Positions 1 to 11,482 of a stretch of 64,000 bases of DNA are shown here, in pieces; the stretch's first letter is position 1; every line of letters begins with the position of its first letter. The translations under genes were made by a program, and so were the position numbers. A model generated the notes under the pieces. That model was not told where the DNA came from. It did not search any database and saw only the letters and a list, made by a program, of their open reading frames with translations. The stretch covers positions 3,968,001 through 4,032,000 of the forward strand of contig CP075492.1 of the NCBI GenBank assembly GCA_021613535.1, in the 5' to 3' direction. The DNA comes from Adineta vaga (lineage: Eukaryota; Rotifera).

Positions 1-529
1 TCAATACGGTAACTCAAATGTTCGTATCATATGAAGTTTTATTATTTTTCTCATCTAGGCTAGTCGAGTGACAACAACAAGTGACGTGAGTATTTATGTG
101 AATGTAATTTTGAAACTATCTTCATAATCAATCGTTTAGATTGGTCGAGTTCATTTAAGTTCAACATCATGGGAATTGTTGAAAGATTCTTTATATTTTG
201 AAACAAGTCCACGAGGACAAATTGAAATGAAGGTATGTTTCTTTTGAAACTAAAACAATAGAACATCTCATTTATATTTGTACTCATAGGGTAAAGGTGA
301 AATGCAGACATATTGGTTAACTGGGGCCAAAGATGCATATATAGAACATGCATCAATCATAGAATCAAAGAATGAACTTCTTGAAAATGATGTGTTATCT
401 GATTATCATCCAACAATGTATGAAATGAATGATCGAAAAAGATCATTAGCAAATGTTATTAATAAATTACCAAGTTCATTTGATCAATGTCCATTCAGTA
501 GTTTTCGACCATCACCTTCATTTATTTAA
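1..529 (+). pseudogene. Soluble guanylate cyclase, 3'-terminal exons of a second copy (cut by window edge)
   Basis: This is a second copy of the last part of the cyclase gene at 8445-11433. Position 1 corresponds to 10905, and the match runs to 578 (11482) with one visible difference (G at 554, A at 11458). It holds the end of exon 10 (1-8) and exons 11 (59-85), 12 (140-232) and 13 (290-529), with the three introns retained and the stop at 527-529. The encoded end of the cyclase domain and the C-terminal tail are identical to the full gene. Because the window starts inside it, the upstream exons cannot be seen: it may be a complete tandem paralog, a truncated duplicate or an assembly duplication. 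Retained introns rule out retrocopying. It is labelled pseudogene only for want of an upstream part. Confidence 0.7.
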
Positions 530-578
530 AACTAAAATAAACATAAAATGCACGTTAAATTTGTTCATTGTTGTATTC
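1..578. repeat. Direct repeat unit, matches 10905-11482
   Basis: Near-perfect direct repeat of 10905-11482 at a fixed offset of 10904. Similarity stops abruptly after 578, about 49 bases past the cyclase stop codon, where the two copies enter unrelated DNA. Near identity also in introns and 3' flank points to a very recent duplication or to an assembly effect. Confidence 0.9.
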
Positions 579-2065
579 ATTATTGAGGATGTATTCGAAA
601 GATTTGCGACGATTGTAATTTCGACCTTTCTCAAGAGTATGTATTGACTCAATTAGATTGATTAGCTGCTGGAAAGCTTATTGAAAGCATTAGCAAATAT
701 TTCATATGATTAGTCTTGAAAAGTTCTACTGTCCAACTGTTGATAAGTCTATAAGCGTTATATGTGTCCATTTCTGATGAAGCATGAGCCTTTCGATATT
801 AAACGTATCTACATTGATCACGCTATAGTCAGTATAAGAATGTTAAAATTATATTTTCAGCTACAGCTCAACAAATTACTGTCAGCCATTCAAAATGAGA
901 ATATGTTGACAAGAATGAAAAGGAAAACTACACCACAACAGCATTTCAAAAGTTTCTTTATGTCCTATCGCTAGAGAAAGAGTCACAAAACTCTTCCTGT
1001 TCAAATTCAGTTACTCATCGATGATCTCGCCAATGTACGTCCTGAGCCACTGGTGTTGAAAATAAAGGGGCTCAAGATCACATGAAAATGCACCTCTCAG
1101 CAGGCTCAAAGATGAAATCGAAGATACCGACGACCCTAAGTGAGCTACTATGATGACTTCTAATGGTTTAGCTATTTGTTGGATGCTCTTATTACATTAA
1201 ATTCAGTTGTTAAATTAACACCCTATCTTGTTCAACAAATATTTGGACAGCATCTTCACAGTTTTGTTCTCAATTCTACTGCTTTTAAGAATAATAATAT
1301 CAATTAACATAATGTTCACGCAAGTGAAGAAGGAGATTATAGAATTGATAAATTCTATTTTATAGCTATTAAAACTACTAAGAACAGTACTCTTATTATT
1401 AAATTTGTTAATGTCGATATTTTCAAATTGAGGAATCATTGATATCCTCTTCTGGAATTGCTTATACTTAATCAGCTCATCCAGATGTTGATCCTTCTAC
1501 TGAACGAAACAGAGTAATAAATTCAAATACTGCGTCTATTATTACCTGTTCTGTTCTCCTAATTGATGGAACATATCCAATCATTATTCCTTGTTAGAGT
1601 GGTGTTGGTGTTAATTATTCTTTTTTTAGGTATTGAAAAGTTTTCAGCACATTCTCAATATTTGTTTTATTGACAACAGAAAACTGTCGATAAAATAGCA
1701 TCTCATGATGACACAGGTATATTGTCATTCCTCCTATTCATTCGTGTGTGACCTCTCGCTATTGTTTACTCCTTTTCTCTATATATAAACATGTATTGTA
1801 TTGTGAAGTTGTTACATTCTGAATATGTGAGAAGTAGTTAGCTAGTCGAACAGTTTTTTGTTACAAAAACTTTCTGAACTTTAAGTTTTGCTCTTCTAAG
1901 ATAGACAATCAGGAGATTAGTAATTATATTCATCGAAATTTTATTTTTAGTTTTTCTCTTTCATCTCAAAATAAAATACAAAAAAGAGTATGAAATACAA
2001 CCAAAAGAAAAAATATGCTATGACTTGAAGAATTTTTTTGATGATAACATTTCAATGTTCATCTT
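579..2065. other. Stretch without recognisable genes
   Basis: AT-rich sequence after the cyclase repeat. The only open frames are short (for example 762-974 on plus) and show no motif or splice context I recognise. A TATA-like run lies near 1780, but no linked gene is visible. Confidence 0.4.
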
Positions 2066-2067
2066 TA

Positions 2068-2341
2068 CCCAGATCGACAAATCCGATATTGGATCCGATA
2101 GGATCCAACGTTCCTACGAAATCCTATCGGATTCCTGGTGACGGATCTATGTTGGATTCCGTCAGTAAAATTTCCGTCGGAAGCTGCAAATTATATGATC
2201 GTTCTTTGTAGCTATATTTTATTATGGTCTTATGGCCACCTGTCGGATCCGTCGAAATCCGTTTTTTGGAAACTATAGGATCCTATGTTGGATCCGGCAT
2301 GGGATCCGATCGGATCCGAGTCTCGGATTGGTCGACCTGGG
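2068..2341. mobile_element. MITE-like element with terminal inverted repeats and TA flanks
   Basis: The left end starts CCCAGATCGACAAATCCGA; the complement of the right end reads CCCAGGTCGACCAATCCGA, an imperfect inverted repeat of about 19 bp with two mismatches. Both ends are directly flanked by TA (2066-2067 and 2342-2343), as expected for a Tc1/mariner-type TA target duplication. The interior is rich in GGATCC-like words, unlike its AT-rich surroundings, and carries no transposase. It sits in the reading frame of the minus-strand hypothetical gene next to it, whose open frame runs on into the element and ends there. Superfamily assignment rests on the TA only. Confidence 0.65.
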
Positions 2342-2343
2342 TA

Positions 2344-3450
2344 GCGTAGTTTTTTGTCGTTTGATTTGGGACGGTGGCATACGTTGTATTGCAACAATTT
2401 CATCAACAAGTCCTTTTCTTTCTTGCCAATGGATAGATTAACAAAATTTTCATCTTCAATGTACTTGATAAAATCGTCTGGTGCATATTCATCGGCAATT
2501 AATGCATTAATAAAGATATCAATATAACCGTGCGCCATGTAATTTCTCTTTGTTTTTTTCAATAATAATTATATTGCTTGATTTTGTGTTAATTCAGCTG
2601 CTTTGGAAAATTCATCGATCACATCACGAACTAATTGCATAGCTTCATCGTTGATTTCCGCTCCAGACATAATCTTCTTTAAGATATTTTTATTGTAATG
2701 ATTTATCATGTTATAAGGTGTTATGGAGATGACATATTTTCCGTTTGCTCATTTCTTTTTTGGAATTTTTCATCAATTTGTTTAATTAATGGATTTAATA
2801 AATGTGCATAGGTTTCTGTTAATACTTTCTCGCTTGTATTTTCTCTAAATCAGATTAGCAAAGAATGTACAAATAAAAGAAAAAGATGACTTGTTTTAAT
2901 TTAGAAAAATCGTTTTTTAAATCATAAAATGCATTTTGTAAACTATTTTTATCGACTGTTTTCTGTAGTTCTTGTTTATCTTTAGAACAGAACTGTCTTT
3001 TCGAGAGTAACTCACTTGAGAAATGATGAAAAATCATATTTTGGAAATTTTTTGCATTCGCAAATTCCCATCCGCTACCCGGCTGCCGGTATCTGTCATG
3101 GAAATGAACAGAAATAAGAATCATTTTTACCAATAACTTGTATGCAAGTATCTGAACACCATTAATAAGTTCTTCTAACTGCTTCATATGTTGCTCATCA
3201 AATTTCATCCACTTGATGAATGTTTGAAGTTGATCTGTAGCTTGATCAATATCTGTTTTGTCGAAAGACATTTTGCTGCAAAATTCGAACGTTTTCGTCA
3301 TCAAATCATTTAATTGATCAACTAAAACTAAAAAATAAACAATTTATAACTAAATTATTTATTGCAAACTTACGATATTGTTGTCGAACTTCTCCATCTT
3401 TATTAGAATTGTTCTTCGCTTCTTCTATCTCGTTCCTGTTGTTTTTACGA
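2344..3450 (-). pseudogene. Broken hypothetical gene, interrupted by the MITE
   Basis: The minus strand shows remnants of a multi-exon gene of unknown function. An exon-like stretch near 3375-3450 ends in GTAAG and joins in frame, after an acceptor near 3330, to an open stretch at 2882-3330. The latter encodes a helical, charged region (for example KQLEELINGVQILAYKLL). Further open pieces at about 2720-2830, 2590-2700 and 2344-2562 look like continuations but do not join in one frame by GT-AG splicing, and stops lie between them. The last piece runs directly into the MITE. I do not recognise the protein; a degenerating gene is more likely than an active one. Confidence 0.4.
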
Positions 3451-3667
3451 GTAGCCGGGCTGTTCGCCTATAGGACTTTCGCCATACGAGAACGTTCACT
3501 GATCTTTCATTTATATTACTGTAAATCTGACATCGATTAAAGATATTATCATCTATTTCACTCAGATAATATTCATTTATATCGTCATCATAATTTTATT
3601 ATTCAATGCCTGTCGTAGCTCGTTCTGCGGCATCACCATCCCAGATTACTGGCAATGTGAAAGCTTC

Positions 3668-3684
3668 ACTTGATGAAGCAACAT
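3668..3684. repeat. Target-site duplication, left copy
   Basis: ACTTGATGAAGCAACAT occurs here and again at 4487-4503, exactly bordering the retrotransposon fragment. It is part of the interrupted transposase frame, which resumes in phase after the second copy. Confidence 0.85.
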
Positions 3685-4486
3685 TTTTTTAAAATATGTA
3701 CTTTATTGTTTCACGTAGGGTTAACGTAAGTTTTTACAATTTGAGATAATTATAGAAATGGGATACACGTTTACATATAGCTCATCATTTAGTATAAGGT
3801 TTACGTTATGTGTATAGGTGTAAATAATGAAGCGCAGAGAAAAGTAAAAGAAAAAGTTGTTCGAGTGGAACAGAAATTTTATCAAATTTCAAATTTTTAA
3901 TATATGCTTTTCATTTAGGGGAAATGAATGTATTTGACTACGAATCTTTCGATCAGGGAGAAGGATTTTTTTAAAATCTGACACAAATTCTATTGGATTA
4001 TTCTGAAAGTATATTTTTAGTTGGCTATAGGAGCTACCGTGCTGTGAATCAGCATAGCTCTCATCTTTTTTACATTCACAAGTAATAGATAATTCTTTGA
4101 AAAAGATGAAAGTATTTCCATTGCTATTTTTTGCTTGTTCTTCCAATTATATTATATTTTGAGATAACTTTTTTTTCTAATGAACCTTTGAGAAGCAGAG
4201 CAAGGCCATCCGCAAATAAGTGAGAGCAAAATTGAAGGAGATACTTAGGTAAAAATGAATGTGCAGTCTAAACAAGATTGCTGCAAGCACTGAACCTTGT
4301 AGGGCTCCTATCCTTATATTTATTTTCTTTGATATTTTATCTTCATGATACGCTGACATTGTCCTATTTTGAAACCAATGATAGATCCATTTTACGAGAG
4401 GCAAAGGCATATTAAGTTCGATTAGATTCCTTATTAACATAGGATGCCATATTCTATCAAAGGCTGAAAGAAAATCGACGAAAATT
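3685..4486 (-). mobile_element. 5'-truncated non-LTR retrotransposon (LINE) fragment
   Basis: On the minus strand, 4177-4518 encodes part of a reverse transcriptase: motif A-like VDFLSAFDRIWHP and an LQGSVLAAILF stretch matching the PQGS region. In another minus frame 4205-4216 reads FADG, where active enzymes have FADD, followed by LALLL. So there is at least one frameshift plus loss of the second catalytic aspartate. The 3' end lies at the left: a short T run (3684-3690) is a poly(A) tail on the minus strand. The fragment is only about 800 bp, so the 5' part and probably internal sequence are missing. The 17-bp duplication on both sides is typical of target-primed reverse transcription. Confidence 0.85.
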
Positions 4487-4503
4487 ACTTGATGAAGCAA
4501 CAT
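4487..4503. repeat. Target-site duplication, right copy
   Basis: Second copy of ACTTGATGAAGCAACAT; see 3668-3684. Removing 3685-4503 would restore one uninterrupted target sequence in the transposase frame. Confidence 0.85.
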
Positions 4504-6652
4504 CAACATCCGTGACAAAGCCCACTACTAAAGCAATTAGAGAATGTCAATCAAAACGAAAACAGAAAGAAAGAGCAGCAGATTCGACGATAAATATTGT
4601 AGTAAACCAGAAACATACTTTAGGTGTCACAACAACAATCACCAATTTTGAAAATTGAATCTGTTTTTCAAGCGACTGCTCATCCAGATGATGAAGGTAC
4701 GTATTTTAACGAATACCTTAAAGCATTATTTAAGAAATGTTTATCTAAAGAAATAGCAATATTGTTTACCATCACCTGATCAGACAGCAGCAACGCTTGT
4801 TATAAAATCACCAAAATCATCAACAAAAAGCAGTGACCATTCTATAACTTCATTAGATAATTATGAGATTGTTGTATCGGAGGGTGATGCTGATGCTTTC
4901 ATGAATGTACCAGTATGGTTAAAGGAGAAATAAAAATAGGTACTTCAAGGCGAATTGGTAAAGTGATCTTCATGAATGGATTTAGTTATCTGTATATGAG
5001 CACAGCAAAAGCAACCATTGGACGGCGTTGTGCCAGACAAAATATGAACTGTCAAGCAGCGATAAATGCATTAAAAACAACAGATGAATTTAGCCATTGA
5101 AATGATGTGTTTCATTCTCATACAATTGATGCAAATGAAACACGTAAATGCGAAATCTTGGGTAAAATTAAGAAAAAGAGTCTTGGATGAATGCATCCCT
5201 GTCAAGATTATCATTGAACAGGAGTATAGAAAAGCGAATAATGCTTCTTCCATTGCAAATTGGCAATTAGAAATAGTTTGCTTTCCTTAGTATTTAGCTT
5301 CCTTTTCTAATCATTTTTATTTTTATTAGAGTCTGATCTTCATAAAATCCGTCAAAAAGCATTATCACCAATACCACGTGATCAAAAATTTGTTGTTCCA
5401 CATGTTTATTTAGGAACATATTCCAAAGAACGTTTTTTGATTTATGATAAACGAAAAAGTCACTATATGGTGAACGTTTAATGGTGTTTGCTTCACCAGA
5501 ACAATTGGATGTTTTATTTCATTCGGACATATTATTCGTGAACGGCACTTTTCGTGTATCACTTATCTTGTTCGAATAATTATATGTTCTTCTTCAAATA
5601 ACATATGTATATCTGTGAACTTGATGAAAGAGCTATTACGTATTAATCATGAAAAGAGGTAGATACTATTATCCAATATTAATTAATGTTATATTACTAT
5701 AATTGAAAACTGATACATCTTTTATTTTTCTCTCCTATAATTTTAGTTGTGTTGATCTGTTCTATTTTAAGCTCTAACAGACGACGCGAAACTTATGAAG
5801 CTATTTTCCGTTGTTTACGAAGAATTGAATAAGAAAAAGGAGTGGATTTTCTTCTGACTGTGTACATGTTATTGAAGAACTTTTTTGTTTCTTGTAATTT
5901 AGTTACCAGAAGCACTTGTGACTGGTTGGTTCGATTTTTGTCAATCACGCTATCGGAATATACAAGAGCTCGGTTTAATGAAACTGTATGATGGTGATAT
6001 TGAAGTACGACATTTACTACGCATTTTCATGGGTTTAGCTTTATTACCACCCGATCTTATCCGTGATACTTTTAAACTATCAAAGAAAAAAGTCGAAACT
6101 TCTCGTCAATAAGATCGATTAGAAGCATTCGTATCATACTTTAAAAGTGAATGGATTAACCATTCTATGCCCCCGACGCGGTGTGTCAGTAACACCAGAT
6201 GGTGAACAAACAATTTCGCACAAAGTAAAGTGATACTTCACTATCATTTTCATAGAAATTGTGCTGAATGAGTTTTCTATTTGATTGTTTATTTTAGCAC
6301 AAAACGGAAGATTTTTTCACGTGTCGTACAAGCACATCCAAACTTATGACGATCCATACAGTGCTTGAAACAAGACGAGAGTGTTGTATCTCGTAGAATG
6401 GTTCAGACCGTTTCAGGTTTTTCTTCAATCAAATCATCCAAATCAACACGTGCAGCAGCACGTAAAACTAAACAAGTCGAAAAACTATTAAATTTATTAC
6501 AGTCAAATAAGAGATCATTAATTGATACAGTAATGTCATTTGCATATCTAGCCGGTGAACCAGTTGGTCGTGGAAGAAAAGGAAAGAAACACAAAAATAA
6601 CATTTCGAAATCTGATTCATCATCATCAAGTTCAATAGCAGATTCTGACTAA

Positions 6653-7874
6653 AAAATTCTTATGATATTTTTTATTATTTCGTATTTACTCCAGCATCTT
6701 ATTTTTCAAAATTTGATGTAGTGATATTTAAACATATTCTACTGCACATATGTAAGTACACTTCAATGATGTCACTCAACTTTTGACAATATTGTTGAAG
6801 GTCAAAAACGAAATGAAGTTCCTCGTTTTATATTTCAAAAGATGTTGCGAGCTGTAGAGCAATGATGGTTAAAACTAAACTTTCCTCATTTTTATAATAC
6901 TGCACGAAAGCATTGCATTCTTGCATTCCTTTGTGAGTTTTTTAAGTTTTATTCTTTTTTCTTCATTTTTCCGAAACACACATAAAAAAGTCCATATTTC
7001 GGAACATATTAATCTCGAGAACGGAAAGTCAGCAAACTTCGGTTCGGATACGAAGATCGGATTATGATCACTTTTTTCCAATTTTTCGTGTGACGTATTT
7101 TGTTCGTTTACACTGTATTTGACAGAAAATAATAAAAATTGGATTTTTTTATTACAAACTAGTTGCTAAAACGAAAAAAAGAAAGCAAAGTTAGGTGTCA
7201 CTCTTCGTTAGCAACGAGTGTTATATATTTTTGCGGGTATACGCATTTGATGAGAAAAACTCACTTTATGTATGATAAAAGATTAATGAGTATTTAACAA
7301 ACATCTTTAAAAATCACCAAAAGCAGTGATTAATCTGTTTTATTCTCTCTCTCTTAACGATGTCTTGATTTTTGATCTCACATCGCGTTACGAATACCAA
7401 CTATAGTGCTTAAAGCATACCGTAAATAGTGACCGAGCATGATAAAAATCTTATAAAGGCTTTCAGAAATTTTCTTTTTTATTTGATGATAGGCGAAACA
7501 AAGCTCTATCACTATATGCAATTTGCTCCCTCTTTGCATAATATCATAGAAATAAAAATATAAAAAAACATTTTTCACAATGGTAATTCTCAACAATTTT
7601 AGCCCATAACGTTTGCAATCCGTACCTTTGCATTGATTCTTTTGTTCTTACATTACTTTCGATTTTAATCCTTCATAAATTTGCCCAGTTACACAATAGA
7701 TGAATTGATTCGATTGTATTCATGTAACAGGTAAACAAAAGACAAAATCCTATTAAGATGAGGAAAAAACCATACTTCTATTTGATTACTCAAACAGCAA
7801 GAAAAGAAAGAAAGAACGAAAGAAAGCAGACGATTTCTCTCTCTATTTACTTGTTATTTTCCAAGTTTTGTATA
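6653..7874. other. Stretch without recognisable genes
   Basis: AT-rich DNA between the transposase remnant and the next small frame. About 6785-6866 stays open for some 27 codons but ends without splice context. Nothing else is supportable. Confidence 0.4.
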
Positions 7875-8132
7875 ATGTCATCGACATCTTCTCAAACCTT
7901 ACCATCATCATCATTACATCGTTCTGATGAGCTCGTTGACTTAACAATATGTTCTACGCAATCTTCGAATTCAACAAGTTTTGCTCTACTTCATCGTACA
8001 GTCGAATTAGAAAATCTTCATGATCATATCAATAACGATAATGAACAACAACAACCACCAACAGCGTCAAAGAAGATTTTAACAAAATGTTTGACTGTTA
8101 TAGGAGATGGAAGTGACAAGCAGATAGCCTAG
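7875..8132 (+). CDS. Small hypothetical protein, serine/threonine-rich
   Basis: An open frame of 85 codons from ATG 7875 (MSSTSSQTLPSSSLHRSDEL) to TAG at 8130-8132, followed by AATAAATAAA-type sequence near 8165. The product is polar, with Ser/Thr, a QQQ run and no transmembrane segment. No family is recognised. It lies about 310 bp before the cyclase ATG. It could be a short independent gene, or an exon of a longer transcript whose splicing I cannot see. Confidence 0.3.
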   Translation: MSSTSSQTLPSSSLHRSDELVDLTICSTQSSNSTSFALLHRTVELENLHDHINNDNEQQQPPTASKKILTKCLTVIGDGSDKQIA

Positions 8133-8444
8133 TTATTTTCATAAAAATTTTTTCTTTTACATCAATAAATAAATTATGAAACTGGATCTAGAAATGATTG
8201 AATACACGAATTATAGAATAGAATTTCAATGGAACAAAAGACATGTAATCTCTGAAAAGAAAATAAAGTATGAAAAATTCATTTAACAGATTATTCTTAT
8301 CTCTGCATGAGAGAATATACCTTAGATTTTCTTTCCATAATAAACTATTTATCTCAAAAATAAGCTTCACTCATTTTCTTTTTTATTCTTTCACAATTAT
8401 CTCGTAATGAATAGATGAAAACTGTTTCAGTCGATTAAAACAAA

Positions 8445-11433
8445 ATGCTCTATGGAATCTTATTAGAAAGTGCACGTGATGGAATTTGTCTTGGTTATGG
8501 TACACAAATATGGAAAAAGATTGTTCAAGAACTGAACTTTGAACATGAATCATTTACAACACTCGGAAGATATGAAGATAATTTAGTTGAAAAAATAGCG
8601 GAATGTAATTTTCTGTGCGTGTGAATATTCTCGTTTCATTCATTTATTCAATTAGGTTTGGCTGATATTCTTCATGAAGGAACACCAGAATATTATATGC
8701 AATTCTTTGGTGAATGTTTTGTTCGATTCTTTACAAATTATGGTTATGATAAAATCTTACGCGTAGCTGGAAGACATTTTGGAGATTTTCTTCATTCAAT
8801 TGATCAACTTCATGATTCAACAAAATTTAGTTTTCCACGAATGAAATCTCCATTATTTCATGTACTTGAAGAAGATGAAAATGGTGCACTTCTTCAATAT
8901 AAGTAAACGATCGTTCGATGTTTTATATGATATGAATTGAAGATATTTTTAGATCTCGTCGACGTGGTTTCCAACGCTATATCGTTGGCCAATTGAAAGA
9001 ATGTGGATCACGATTTTATAGCGAAGAAATCTATGTTCGAATTCAAGAGGATTTATCTACCAACGAATGTAACTAATGTTCTTTCTTTTTCATGTGGTAA
9101 AAAACAAGTCTTTAATATTTAGATACACGAATTATCTTTCGTGTTGATTTTAATAATTCGGCAGCAAAAGAAACATCAAAACGTCTTCATAGTATTCCAA
9201 ACTTACCTGATATAACAAGTGACACATTCTTTAAAGTATTTCCATTTTGTGTTCTATTTGATCCATCAATGCGTATAACACATATGGGAAAATCAATAAA
9301 AAGTCTTTTCCCATTTGATACTGTTGTAAATGGACGTCATCTTGATGAAATCTTTCGACTAATTCGACCAGATATTCCATTAGAATGGAATAATGTAATT
9401 GAACCATTTCTTTCCTAAGCTCTTGTTTGTTTGTTTTTATCTAGATGCTTAGTTATGGTCGACATATTGTTTTTCTTATGGAAAGTCGAATAGCACTTCG
9501 ATCGGATAAAGGAAATAAATCCAATGAGAATTCGATTACGAAAAAGCCGAAAACAACAGCTGGAATGACAGGAAGTTCAGCGATTCGATTGAAAGGACAA
9601 ATGAAATGGATAAGTAGTTGGAATATGATGGTATTTCTATGTCATCCAATGTATGTTTTCTCTCTTTTTTGTTGAATATTAAATGTAAATGATTTGCTAT
9701 AGATTATCTACAACAGATGAAATGATGAATATTGGATTAACACTTCATGATTTAAATTTCTATGATGGAAGTAGTGAAATTTTAATTGCAGGAATACAAC
9801 ATGCAAGACAATTACAAGCAGCGATTGATAAGGTATATCAGATTTCGTAAAAAATACGAATTCAATCTATCTTCTCTCTTCCTGAGAAACTATGATTGAT
9901 AGATACAGATTGGAATACTTCATATAATCGGAGTCATAACATACATGAATATAGTATAACAGCATTAACTGCGTGCTTTATAATCGTACTAGTAACAATC
10001 GTATCATAAATTTTTGATTATTGCATGTTCATTCAAATGAATCTCGTGTTGTTCTCATATTACCAAACTTTAAGAGAACGATTTATTTAAAGTAAATAAT
10101 TGATAAATTTTAGCAACATGCATGGATATCGAAATTACAAGCAACAAAAGTTGAATTACAAGAATGGCGACGAAAAGGAAAACGTCTTCTTTATTCCATG
10201 ATGCCACGCCATATAGCACAAATGTTACAACAAGGCATCGTAGCTAACTCAATTTGTGAAGTAATTCTTTTGAAAATATTATTGCTGTTCATATTATCAA
10301 TTTCTTGATTTGTTTTTAGTCACATAAATTAATCACAGTCCTATTTTGTTACACATTAGACTTTAAAGATGTTATACAAAAATTGTCTCCGAATGAAATC
10401 GTACAAGTAGTGAACCAAATGGTGATTATTTTTGATCAATGTTCTGACAAATATGATGTTTTCAAAGTAGGTGTAATAATATGAGGAGATGAGAATTATA
10501 TACTTTTATTAAAGGTTGAAACAAAAGCTGATTCATCTTATATGATTGTTTCGGGTATTCAAGAACGTGCACCACAACGACGAATATCAAGCAGTGTAAG
10601 TAGAATCCTTTTTCTTTATTCAAACGATTGATTTTTTTCCTTGTATAGTCTGGCTCAAGTATGCGAAGTTCAATAGGTGGAGATAGTTTAGATGAAGTCT
10701 TACCTGAAATAAAAAATCCACTTGGTTTAAATCAAGCAGAAATTGTTGCTGGACTTGCACTTGAACTATTAAAACAATCGAAAAAACTGATTAATAAAAT
10801 AAGCAAATCACCATTCAAAGTTAAAATTGGTTTTCATTCTGGATCAGCTGTTGGAGGTATTGTTGGACATAAAAATTATCAATATTGTCTATTTGGTGAC
10901 ACGATCAATACGGTAACTCAAATGTTCGTATCATATGAAGTTTTATTATTTTTCTCATCTAGGCTAGTCGAGTGACAACAACAAGTGACGTGAGTATTTA
11001 TGTGAATGTAATTTTGAAACTATCTTCATAATCAATCGTTTAGATTGGTCGAGTTCATTTAAGTTCAACATCATGGGAATTGTTGAAAGATTCTTTATAT
11101 TTTGAAACAAGTCCACGAGGACAAATTGAAATGAAGGTATGTTTCTTTTGAAACTAAAACAATAGAACATCTCATTTATATTTGTACTCATAGGGTAAAG
11201 GTGAAATGCAGACATATTGGTTAACTGGGGCCAAAGATGCATATATAGAACATGCATCAATCATAGAATCAAAGAATGAACTTCTTGAAAATGATGTGTT
11301 ATCTGATTATCATCCAACAATGTATGAAATGAATGATCGAAAAAGATCATTAGCAAATGTTATTAATAAATTACCAAGTTCATTTGATCAATGTCCATTC
11401 AGTAGTTTTCGACCATCACCTTCATTTATTTAA
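8445..11433 (+). CDS. Soluble guanylate cyclase, beta-type (H-NOX + H-NOXA + cyclase domain)
   Basis: Predicted cytosolic haem-based NO sensor that makes cGMP with a partner subunit. Thirteen exons: 8445-8604, 8656-8902, 8953-9068, 9123-9394, 9445-9650, 9703-9832, 10114-10260, 10320-10466, 10515-10595, 10649-10912, 10963-10989, 11044-11136, 11194-11433; 709 codons in phase. The N-terminal H-NOX domain has a proximal histidine in IDQLHD and the haem-propionate motif YxSxR (YKSRR, across intron 2). An H-NOXA region and linker helix (ARQLQAAIDKQHAWISKLQA) precede the class III cyclase domain, which has VETKAD, GIVGH and YCLFGDTINTASR. The first metal-binding aspartate position is Tyr (FCYTLDF), as beta subunits also lack it, so catalysis would need an alpha partner. 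A Ser-rich insert interrupts the cyclase domain. AATAAA lies just after the stop. Confidence 0.88.
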
Positions 11434-11482
11434 AACTAAAATAAACATAAAATGCACATTAAATTTGTTCATTGTTGTATTC
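10905..11482. repeat. Direct repeat unit, matches 1-578
   Basis: Right-hand member of the near-identical repeat pair. It covers the cyclase gene from the last bases of exon 10 to about 49 bases past the stop. Confidence 0.9.

Larger units (their letters stand above)
3606..6652 (+). pseudogene. Decayed FLYWCH zinc-finger / MULE-type transposase
   Basis: Plus-strand pieces in order resemble a Mutator-like transposase. They are a low-complexity N-terminus from the ATG at 3606, a FLYWCH-type zinc finger (about 4975-5121: NGFSYLYMSTAKATIGRRC, a second Cys, then an HSH pair), the start of a transposase domain (about 5330-5570, with an NGTFRV stretch resembling the family's DGTF motif), and a helical region (5918-6112, SRYRNIQELGLMKLYDGDIEVR). 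A basic and serine-rich C-terminus (about 6365-6652) follows. The frame is destroyed: a non-LTR element interrupts it at 3685-4486, a one-base shift lies near 4630, TGA at 5098-5100 falls inside the zinc finger, and further shifts and stops occur at 5475-5900 and 6110-6360. Terminal inverted repeats were not found. FLYWCH plus MULE is a known transposon combination. Confidence 0.7.

Noticed and set aside
60-356. Minus-strand frame of 98 codons, identical at 10964-11260
   Set aside because: Antisense of cyclase exons and introns; duplicated with them.
2590-2700. Possible histone-fold (CENP-X-like) segment on minus (SGAEINDEAMQLV)
   Set aside because: Similarity is faint, the frame ends quickly and the neighbouring pieces do not fit the family.
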